From positions 1-5,095 of the forward strand of contig JBDTIZ010000252.1 of assembly GCA_039936115.1 (NCBI GenBank): a DNA stretch of 5,095 bases, given 5' to 3'. This DNA is from DATIJJ01 sp039936115 (lineage in GTDB: Bacteria > Pseudomonadota > Gammaproteobacteria > DSM-16500). Shown here piece by piece: positions 1 through 5,095 of the stretch (positions are counted from its first letter, which is position 1; every line of letters starts with the position of its first letter). Made by a program: the position numbers and the translations under genes. Under the pieces are notes generated by a model that saw only the letters and a program-made list of their open reading frames with translations, was not told the DNA's origin and made no database searches.

Positions 1-840
1 TGACGTAAACACATGAGCAAGCGTTGTAATCGTCTCACGATTTGCCAAGAAACTTAATTGATTCACAAATTCGCTAGTTGAACGACCCGAATGCAACATG
101 CTAATCAGCCCATCATCGCCTTCACGCGGAATCACGCCCATGACGGCAATGTCCCAAGCGATATAACAAATCAGAGGAATTAAGCTACCAAAGAAAATCG
201 CCAAGCGTAGTTTCTTAATATCATCATGAAAATAATTTCGCATGCTTGGAATAATAGGTGCAAATCCAAATGATGTAATCGCAACGGTCACACCGGTTGT
301 CAGTAGTGTCAGTTGTCCGCCGGATAATTTTTCCAACGAAACGTGAGAAGCAATCCAGCAAATCAATAGAAAAAATGCGAGTAATTTAACAAACATTAAA
401 CCGCGGTTCGCATAATCGACTGCACGAATTCCCAGATAAACGATCAAGCCTAATAAGAGAGTAAACAAAATGGAAATTGCCCAGCCTGGTAAATCAATAT
501 GAATCATGCTGAGTAAATTTTTAAAAAAATCGGTACTGCCTGCAATATAGGCTGCTAGCAAGGAATAGAGTAATAAGAGATAGGTTATCCAAGCAACAAT
601 TTCGCCCGCACCACCTAGTGTTGATCGCGCCATCGAAATAAGATTGGTGTTTTTGGGCAGCCAGAGCGTAACCTCTAAAATTAAAAAAGCGCTCAACGTC
701 ATAACACACCAACAGCAGAACAGTAAAATGGATGAATTAATAAAACCTAATTCTGACGTTGCAATCGGCAATGCAAGAATCCCGCCGCCAATTGCCGAAC
801 CTACAATTAATAAAATGCCGCCGATAAGGCTTGCTTTCAT
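1..840 (-). CDS. Aromatic amino acid permease, TyrP/Mtr-like (3' end outside window)
   Basis: Inner-membrane transporter of the tryptophan/tyrosine permease family, probably importing tyrosine or tryptophan with protons; the exact substrate cannot be read from sequence. The frame is open from the ATG at 840 to the window edge, giving 280 residues of a family usually about 400 long, so the C-terminal third is missing. I see an N-terminal first helix with the glycine-rich family signature GSAIGGGILALPIAT (residues 14-28), hydrophobic segments near 5-27, 36-60, 80-102, 118-138, 148-166, 182-199 and 213-236, and the loop IPSMRNYFHDDIKKLR (197-212), which resembles the conserved PSLR..hDhKKLR stretch of TyrP proteins. 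The start is supported by AAGGA ten bases upstream (851-855). It lies 52 bp after queF on the same strand, so it may be co-transcribed; no convincing promoter or terminator separates them. The family is fairly certain; the tyrosine assignment is inference. Confidence 0.85.
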   Translation of the reverse strand, partial: MKASLIGGILLIVGSAIGGGILALPIATSELGFINSSILLFCCWCVMTLSAFLILEVTLWLPKNTNLISMARSTLGGAGEIVAWITYLLLLYSLLAAYIAGSTDFFKNLLSMIHIDLPGWAISILFTLLLGLIVYLGIRAVDYANRGLMFVKLLAFFLLICWIASHVSLEKLSGGQLTLLTTGVTVAITSFGFAPIIPSMRNYFHDDIKKLRLAIFFGSLIPLICYIAWDIAVMGVIPREGDDGLISMLHSGRSTSEFVNQLSFLANRETITTLAHVFTS

Positions 841-892
841 AAAGGTGCTTTCCTTAATAATAATTTTTTATCTGTTGGCTTTTGTAGAGCCG

Positions 893-1756
893 TCATTGCC
901 GAAATTGCCGCGCAGTTTCCCCAGGAGCTTCCCACTCAGTCGAACGAAATGGATTAATATCCAACCCGCCGCGTCGCGTATAACAAGCATGTACCGTCAA
1001 TTTATTCGGTTGACACTGGCGCATAATATCCATAAAAATTCTTTCCACACATTGTTCATGAAACTCATTGTGATTTCTAAATGAAACAATATATTTCAAT
1101 AAACTTTCATGCTGAATTTTTTGTCCCGAATATTGAATTTGTACACTGCCCCAATCCGGTTGCCCTGTGACCAAACAATTTGATTTCAACAAATCAGAAT
1201 AAACCACTTCTTCGATATGCGTTTTTTCATCGACACGCAATAAAGTAGGTTCGACATGGTAACGATCACACTCAACATTCAATGAATCCAAACAAATGCC
1301 GCTAAACGATTTAATTTTTGTCTCTCGAGCCAACTCGAGCGGAATTACATCGACCTTGCAAATATTACCCGAAAAATCCGACAAATCCTGCGCCAAAATA
1401 TCACGCACGATTTCAACGGACGCAAATTTCGAATTGGTAAAAGAATTCAGATATAACTTAAACGATTTAGATTCGATAATATTTGGCGATTCACAGGGAA
1501 AAACAAATTGCGCCAATGCAACAACCGGTTTGCCTTGCAAATTTAGCCAAGAAAGTTCGTAAGCATTCCAAATATCAACGCCTTTAAATGGCAACTTATC
1601 AAAGACCTGAATTTCATCACGATTTAAGGTGCGAGAAATGGGAAACAATAACTCACGCTGATATTCCGAAATATAAGTCGTAGCTTTGCCCAGCGGCGAC
1701 AATGTATGAGATTTAGTTTCAAGCTTCAACTTTTTCACCCTGTTTTTTCGTTTCAT
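893..1756 (-). CDS. queF: NADPH-dependent 7-cyano-7-deazaguanine reductase (preQ0 reductase), long type II form
   Basis: Cytosolic enzyme that reduces the nitrile of preQ0 to the amine preQ1, the late precursor that Tgt inserts at position 34 of GUN-anticodon tRNAs on the way to queuosine. From the ATG at 1756 it is 287 residues, matching the long two-domain form (E. coli about 282). Visible motifs: ELSWLN (67-72), the QueF signature IESKSFKLYLNSF (94-106), the catalytic Cys194 in SNCLVTGQPDWG with Asp201 nearby, and the substrate-binding His-Glu (233-234) in HNEFHEQCVER. The C-terminus ARQFRQ corresponds to the E. coli TRLVRQ end, so the protein is complete. The start is uncertain: the ATG at 1756 has no clear ribosome binding site and overlaps parA by 38 bp; a GTG lies at 1762; a TTG at 1729 has AGGG eight bases upstream (1738-1741), would overlap parA by 11 bp, and would give an N-terminus closer to E. 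coli. Overlap implies translational coupling to parA. Confidence 0.95.
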   Translation of the reverse strand: MKRKNRVKKLKLETKSHTLSPLGKATTYISEYQRELLFPISRTLNRDEIQVFDKLPFKGVDIWNAYELSWLNLQGKPVVALAQFVFPCESPNIIESKSFKLYLNSFTNSKFASVEIVRDILAQDLSDFSGNICKVDVIPLELARETKIKSFSGICLDSLNVECDRYHVEPTLLRVDEKTHIEEVVYSDLLKSNCLVTGQPDWGSVQIQYSGQKIQHESLLKYIVSFRNHNEFHEQCVERIFMDIMRQCQPNKLTVHACYTRRGGLDINPFRSTEWEAPGETARQFRQ

Positions 1757-2513
1757 CGACACGACGCAGCATTTCGCCAGCCAATGTTAAATAGGCAACG
1801 GAGCCTTGTGATTTTTCATCATATTGCATGATCGGTAATCCATGGCTTGGCGCTTCTGCTAAGCGCACATTACGCGGAATCACTGTACGGTAAACACGAC
1901 CGGGAAAATGCTGCAGTAATTGCGCTGATACATCCAATGCCAATCGATTACGACCGTCGTACATTGTTCGCAGCAATCCTTCAATATGTAACGTGGGATT
2001 GATATTGGTCTGCACTTGTTCAATCGTATTTAATAAAGCGGTTAAACCTTCTAAGGCATAATATTCACATTGAATCGGGATTAACACCGAATCTGCTGCC
2101 GCCAAGGCATTCACTGTCAGAATATTTAAAGAGGGTGGACAATCCACCAAAATATAATCATATTGAGCTAGCACTTTTGCCAAGGTTTGTTTCAATCGTA
2201 ACTCACGTTGTTCCGCTTGCATTAATTGCACTTCTGCCACGATTAGCTCATGTGTTGTTGGCAACAAATCATAACCGCCGTGCGTTTTTACAAGTGCTGT
2301 TGTAATATCTGTTTCATTCAGCAAGACATTTTTTGTTGATACAGAAAAATCGTTTTTATCAACACCGCTACCGACGGTTGCATTTCCCTGTGGGTCAAGA
2401 TCAATTAACATGACTTTTCGTTTCATGATGGCAAACGATGCAGCCAGATTAATACTGGTCGTGGTTTTGCCAACGCCGCCTTTTTGATTTACTATCGCAA
2501 TAATTTTACCCAA
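1719..2513 (-). CDS. parA: Chromosome-partition ATPase ParA/Soj
   Basis: Deviant Walker-type ATPase that binds DNA as an ATP-bound dimer and, with ParB on parS sites, segregates chromosome origins. Complete at 264 residues, normal for chromosomal Soj proteins, with no extra N-terminal helix-turn-helix as plasmid ParAs of the larger class have. Visible motifs: deviant Walker A KGGVGKTT (11-18) with signature Lys11 and catalytic Lys16; switch I region LIDLDPQGNAT (36-46); Walker B ILVDCPPSLN (121-130); and RTMYDGRNRLALDV (182-195), the conserved late motif of the family. The start codon is TTG at 2513: this gives the expected MGKIIAIVNQKGGVGKTT N-terminus, an in-frame TAG lies 24 bases upstream, and the next in-frame ATG (codon 30) would remove the nucleotide-binding site. 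It begins 25 bp after rsmG, the usual order near chromosome origins, but parB does not follow; queF overlaps its end. Confidence 0.96.
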   Translation of the reverse strand: MGKIIAIVNQKGGVGKTTTSINLAASFAIMKRKVMLIDLDPQGNATVGSGVDKNDFSVSTKNVLLNETDITTALVKTHGGYDLLPTTHELIVAEVQLMQAEQRELRLKQTLAKVLAQYDYILVDCPPSLNILTVNALAAADSVLIPIQCEYYALEGLTALLNTIEQVQTNINPTLHIEGLLRTMYDGRNRLALDVSAQLLQHFPGRVYRTVIPRNVRLAEAPSHGLPIMQYDEKSQGSVAYLTLAGEMLRRVDETKKQGEKVEA

Positions 2514-2519
2514 TGATGG

Positions 2520-2527
2520 CTCCTTTT
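2520..2527 (-). promoter_or_regulatory. Strong ribosome binding site that fixes the TTG start of parA
   Basis: On the minus strand AAAAGGAG ends six bases before the TTG at 2513. It is the best Shine-Dalgarno match in the window and lies in the 25-bp gap after the rsmG stop. Together with the in-frame TAG just upstream it makes the TTG the only sensible start. Confidence 0.8.
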
Positions 2528-2538
2528 GGATCTAACGA

Positions 2539-3180
2539 CTAAATTCTTTTAACACAGACTAGATGCCTTTCTGCAAGCAGTCCTTTGATTATTAATTTGT
2601 GCACAGCCAACACGTTGAATTGCGCCGGAATGTCTTTAAGTTCTGCTTCCGGATAAACGCCTTTCATTGCTAAAAACTGCCCATCTTCGGCTAATAAATG
2701 CTGTGTGGTTTCCAACATTACCTTAATGTTGGCAAATGCGCGAGTGATGATGCTATCAAACGTTTTAATGGGTTTAAAATCTTCAACGCGAGCATGCTCC
2801 ACACTGACATTTTTGATTTTCAATTCGAAAACCGCTTGCGTTAAAAATCGAGTTTTTTTGTTATTACTGTCTAGTAGCACAAATGTTTTATCGGGATACA
2901 TCAAGGCAAGTGGGATGCCTGGCAAGCCTGCGCCTGAACCAACGTCAATAATATTTTCACCGTGTAAATACTTGGCGACAGATAAGCTGTCCAAAATATG
3001 TAGCAAAATACTTTCTTTGAAATCCCGAATCGCGGTGAGATTGAAAACACGGTTCCATTTGTGCATGAGCTCTAGAAATGCGAATAATTGTTGTTGGGTT
3101 TCGGATGATAATTGATAGCCATTTTCCAACAGAGTTTGTTGAAGATAAAGTGGCATGGTTGTGGTATCGGTTTTAGTCAT
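2539..3180 (-). CDS. rsmG: 16S rRNA (guanine527-N7)-methyltransferase RsmG (GidB)
   Basis: S-adenosylmethionine-dependent enzyme that makes m7G527 in 16S rRNA, in the 530 loop near the decoding site; loss in other bacteria gives low-level streptomycin resistance. At 213 residues it matches the family (about 205-215). Visible: N-terminal helix with LMHKWNRVFNLTAIRD (38-53), motif I IIDVGSGAGLPGIPLAL (77-93), the acidic end of strand 2 in VLLDSNNKKTRFL (101-113), RVED (131-134), and DSIITRAFA (142-150), the characteristic GidB motif. The ATG at 3180 is preceded by only a weak GAGA-type ribosome binding site; the alternative ATG at codon 9 has none. It lies downstream of mnmG as in many genomes, but the gap is 416 bp and packed with repeats instead of being short. 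The parA start follows after 25 bp, so rsmG, parA and queF probably form one transcript. Confidence 0.96.
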   Translation of the reverse strand: MTKTDTTTMPLYLQQTLLENGYQLSSETQQQLFAFLELMHKWNRVFNLTAIRDFKESILLHILDSLSVAKYLHGENIIDVGSGAGLPGIPLALMYPDKTFVLLDSNNKKTRFLTQAVFELKIKNVSVEHARVEDFKPIKTFDSIITRAFANIKVMLETTQHLLAEDGQFLAMKGVYPEAELKDIPAQFNVLAVHKLIIKGLLAERHLVCVKRI

Positions 3181-3236
3181 TTTTATTCTCAGTTCATTAA
3201 ATCGCGCTTATCGCTTATATTGAATCTATTTAGTTA

Positions 3237-3390
3237 TCATCCTGAGCATCTGCACTGAATATCCTGTCATCCTGCACTTCTACCCCTCCGTCACCCTGCA
3301 CTTTACACCTGTGTCACCCCGCACTTTACGCCTGTGTTACCCCGCACTTTACACCTGTGTTACCCCGCACTTTACACCTGTGTCACCCCG
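3237..3390. repeat. Tandem array of about 23-bp units, left of the palindrome
   Basis: On the plus strand four full 23-bp units start at 3291, 3314, 3337 and 3360, each of the form TYACCCYGCACTTTA followed by CRCCTGTG. The third and fourth are identical; neighbouring others differ at two positions. A fifth begins at 3383 and is at the same time the outer part of the palindrome arm. Two decayed units precede the array, starting TCATCCTGAGCA (3237) and TCATCCTGCACT (3267), with lengths of 30 and 24 bases. Decay away from the palindrome and identity close to it suggest that the array grew outward by slippage or unequal exchange. It codes for nothing convincing in any frame. Confidence 0.9.
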
Positions 3391-3494
3391 CACTTGTTGC
3401 GGGGTCTGGAATCAAACATAAAAAGTCATTAAAAAAAATAAAATGCCTTTTTTATTGTTTAAAGCCCAGACCCCGCAACAAGTGCGGGGTGACA
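3381..3494. repeat. Perfect 29-bp inverted repeat around a 56-bp AT-rich spacer (REPIN-like element)
   Basis: The arms at 3381-3409 and 3466-3494 are exact reverse complements over 29 bp. Each arm contains its own hairpin, CCCCGCA-CTTGT-TGCGGGG, a 7-bp stem with a 5-base loop, flanked by TGTCA on the outside and TCTGG on the inside. The spacer 3410-3465 is AT-rich, with A8 at 3431-3438 and T6 at 3448-3453, and its two ends are also partly complementary (AAACATAAAAAG near 3415 against CTTTTTTATTGTTT near 3447), so the whole block is an imperfect palindrome of about 114 bp. Two small GC-rich hairpins in opposite orientation is the layout of REPIN/BIME elements, which in other bacteria are moved by RAYT transposases; that assignment is inference. 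A GC-rich palindrome of this general kind is common between genes in several proteobacterial lineages. No transposase gene is present. Confidence 0.9.
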
Positions 3495-3569
3495 GTATGC
3501 AGTGCAGAGTGCAGTATGCAGTGCAGAGTGACAGTATGCAGCGCGAGGTCACAACATGCGGTCCAGGGT
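3491..3569. repeat. Tandem array of about 20-bp units, right of the palindrome
   Basis: Units start at 3491 (20 bp), 3511 (19 bp), 3530 (20 bp) and 3550 (20 bp, strongly decayed). The form is GACAGTATGCAGTGCAGAGT; the second has lost one base at its start. The first unit overlaps the last four bases of the palindrome's right arm. Read on the minus strand the unit is TCACTCTGCACTGCATACTG, related to the left array's TCACCCCGCACTTTA form, so the two arrays face each other across the palindrome. It ends 27 bp short of the mnmG stop codon; 3570-3596 shows nothing recognisable. Confidence 0.85.
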
Positions 3570-3596
3570 ATAGGATCAGAACTCAACATGGCAGCT

Positions 3597-5095
3597 CTAC
3601 ATTTTTTTCAAATACACCAACAACAACGAAATCGCCGCTGGCGTCACACCCGGAATACGAGATGCCATACCAACTGTCCCAGGTCGCGTATTATTTAATT
3701 TTTGTCGTACTTCAGCGGACAAACCAATCACTTTGTCATAATCAAAAAATGAAGGAATTTGTGATTCTTCATTTCGCAATTGTCGTGAAATTTCTTCTTG
3801 TTGACGATCAATATACCCAGCATATTTAATTTGAATTTCCACTTGTTCTGCTGCTTTTTCATCAAGCAACCCGGGGCCCACGCCTTCAACCGCCATCAAA
3901 TTCGGATAAGATAAATTCGGTCGACGTAGTAATTCTTCTAACCGATATTCGCGTGTGAGTGGCTGCTCTAATAGCTCACCAATTGCTTTGCCAACGACCG
4001 TATCCGGCCGTGCCCACGTTGCAAACATACGCTGTGATTCATCTGTTATTGCGACACGTTTTTTTTCAAACGCTTGCCAACGCGCTTCATCAACTAGACC
4101 CAATTCAAACCCTTTTGGCGTTAAGCGTAAATCCGCATTATCTTCCCGCAATAGCAAACGATACTCTGCACGGCTAGTAAACATGCGATACGGTTCTGAC
4201 GTGCCTTGCGTAATCAAATCATCAATCAACACGCCGATATAAGCTTCGTCACGTCGCGGCGTCCACGCTTCTTTGTCTTGCGTAAACAAGGCAGCGTTCA
4301 TACCTGCAATCAAACCTTGCGCACCCGCTTCTTCGTAACCCGTTGTGCCATTGATTTGTCCGGCAAAAAATAATCCGCCAATCACTTTAGTTTCTAACGA
4401 GGGTTTTAAATCGCGAGGATCAAAATAATCATATTCAATCGCGTAACCTGGACGGGTGATATGTGCTTGTTCAAAGCCTTTCATCGAGCGGACAAATTCA
4501 ATCTGTACCGCAAAAGGCAAACTGGTTGAAATGCCATTGGGATAAATTTCGAATGTGGTCAAACCTTCTGGCTCAACAAAAATCTGGTGCGAATTTTTAT
4601 CGGCAAAACGAACAATTTTATCTTCGATCGAAGGACAATACCGAGGGCCAACACCTTCAATAACACCGGTATACATGGGCGATTGGTCTAAACCGGCACG
4701 AATCAAGTCGTGAGTTTTTTCATTGGTATGGGTGATATAACAGGGGATTTGTCGCGGGTGTTCGGTAACCTTTCCCATAAAAGAAAAGACCGGGGTTGGT
4801 AAATCGCCGTCTTGTTTTTCCAACACACTAAAATCAATCGAACGACCATCAATGCGCGGTGGTGTACCTGTTTTAAGACGACCGACTCGCAATGGCAATT
4901 CGCGCAAGCGTTCCGCCAAACTTTTTGCCGGAGGATCGCCCGCGCGGCCGCCTTCATAATTTTGTAAGCCGACATGAATTTTTCCAGCAAGAAAAGTGCC
5001 TGCAGTCAGTACAACTGTCCGGGCATGAAACTCTAATCCCATTTGGGTTAAGACACCGGATACGCGCTCTTGTTTAATTAAAATATCATCGACTG
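3597..5095 (-). CDS. mnmG: tRNA uridine-5-carboxymethylaminomethyl modification enzyme MnmG (GidA), N-terminus outside window
   Basis: FAD-dependent subunit of the MnmE-MnmG complex, which uses methylene-tetrahydrofolate and glycine or ammonium to place (carboxymethyl)aminomethyl groups on wobble uridine 34 of certain tRNAs. The frame is open from the right edge to a TAG at 3597-3599; 498 residues are visible, and by comparison with E. coli (629) about 125 N-terminal residues, including the first FAD-binding GGGHAG motif, are missing. Numbering from the edge: VVLTAGTFLAGKIHVG (26-41), GGRAGDPP (48-55), RLKTGTPPRID (72-82), PCYITHTNEKTHD (117-129), GVGPRYCPSIEDK with the conserved cysteine at 153, NGISTSLPF (186-194), RPGYAIEYDYFDPRDL (214-229), the second FAD region LFFAGQINGTTGYEEAGAQG (241-260), and FTSRAEYRLLLREDNADLRL (305-324). 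The helical C-terminal MnmE-binding part ends RIPGVTPAAISLLLVYLKKM, a few residues shorter than E. coli. The internal ATG at 5042 is not the start. Confidence 0.97.
   Translation of the reverse strand, partial: VDDILIKQERVSGVLTQMGLEFHARTVVLTAGTFLAGKIHVGLQNYEGGRAGDPPAKSLAERLRELPLRVGRLKTGTPPRIDGRSIDFSVLEKQDGDLPTPVFSFMGKVTEHPRQIPCYITHTNEKTHDLIRAGLDQSPMYTGVIEGVGPRYCPSIEDKIVRFADKNSHQIFVEPEGLTTFEIYPNGISTSLPFAVQIEFVRSMKGFEQAHITRPGYAIEYDYFDPRDLKPSLETKVIGGLFFAGQINGTTGYEEAGAQGLIAGMNAALFTQDKEAWTPRRDEAYIGVLIDDLITQGTSEPYRMFTSRAEYRLLLREDNADLRLTPKGFELGLVDEARWQAFEKKRVAITDESQRMFATWARPDTVVGKAIGELLEQPLTREYRLEELLRRPNLSYPNLMAVEGVGPGLLDEKAAEQVEIQIKYAGYIDRQQEEISRQLRNEESQIPSFFDYDKVIGLSAEVRQKLNNTRPGTVGMASRIPGVTPAAISLLLVYLKKM

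Noticed and set aside
877..891. Small hairpin GGCT-CTACAAA-AGCC between queF and the permease as a terminator
   Set aside because: The stem is only 4 bp and no U-tract follows directly on the minus strand.
644..1084. Plus-strand open frame of 146 codons antisense to the permease and queF
   Set aside because: Its sequence is the mirror of two well-recognised genes and resembles no protein family.
3214..3219. Possible -10 box TATAAG on the minus strand before rsmG
   Set aside because: Five of six bases match, but no good -35 hexamer lies at 16-18 bases (only ATGATA at 15), so it cannot be told from chance in AT-rich DNA.
3431..3453. A8/T6 runs in the palindrome spacer as an intrinsic terminator
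   Set aside because: On the minus strand the U-rich run is preceded only by an all-AU stem of about 7 bp; the GC-rich arm hairpin is too far away.
3291..3569. CRISPR array
   Set aside because: The units are directly adjacent 20-23-bp copies with no unique spacers, and no cas genes are present.
3181..3596. Replication origin next to mnmG
   Set aside because: No DnaA-box cluster (TTATNCACA) or AT-rich 13-mer array was found; the gap is explained by repeats.
3357..3829. Plus-strand open frames of 113 and 128 codons across the repeat block and the end of mnmG
   Set aside because: They consist of translated tandem repeats and antisense mnmG, and overlap each other in different frames.
4703..4990. 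Minus-strand open frame of 95 codons inside mnmG
   Set aside because: It is an out-of-frame shadow of mnmG, whose own frame carries continuous family motifs over the same bases.

Overview
The window reads as chromosomal DNA of a gammaproteobacterium, most likely from the Legionellales/Coxiellaceae neighbourhood. This is inferred from the close likeness of MnmG and QueF to the enterobacterial proteins as I remember them, the mnmG-rsmG-parA order, moderate AT content, and a dispersed-looking GC-rich palindrome between genes. No search was run, so the genus is not settled. All five genes lie on the minus strand, so transcription runs from position 5095 towards 1.

Layout in transcription order: mnmG (5' end missing, stop at 3597); a 416-bp gap (3181-3596) filled with repeats; rsmG (3180-2539); parA (2513-1719, TTG start with a strong ribosome binding site); queF (overlaps the end of parA, stop at 893); and, after 52 bp, the first 280 codons of an aromatic amino acid permease (840 to the window edge).

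The genes are mostly housekeeping functions acting on translation and chromosome partition. MnmG makes the wobble-uridine modification of tRNA (with MnmE), QueF makes a precursor of the wobble-guanosine modification queuosine, RsmG methylates 16S rRNA, and ParA is a partition ATPase. rsmG-parA-queF look co-transcribed, judging by a 25-bp gap and an overlap; the permease may be part of the same unit. The usual partner of ParA, parB, is not directly downstream; queF takes that place.

The most unusual sequence is the mnmG-rsmG gap. It holds a perfect 29-bp inverted repeat around a 56-bp AT-rich spacer. Each arm is itself a hairpin, and on each side lies a tandem array of about 20-23-bp units that resemble the outer part of the arm and face each other. 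This looks like a REP/REPIN-type element with secondary tandem expansions. I see no defence system, CRISPR array, RNA gene, transposase or other clearly new protein system here.
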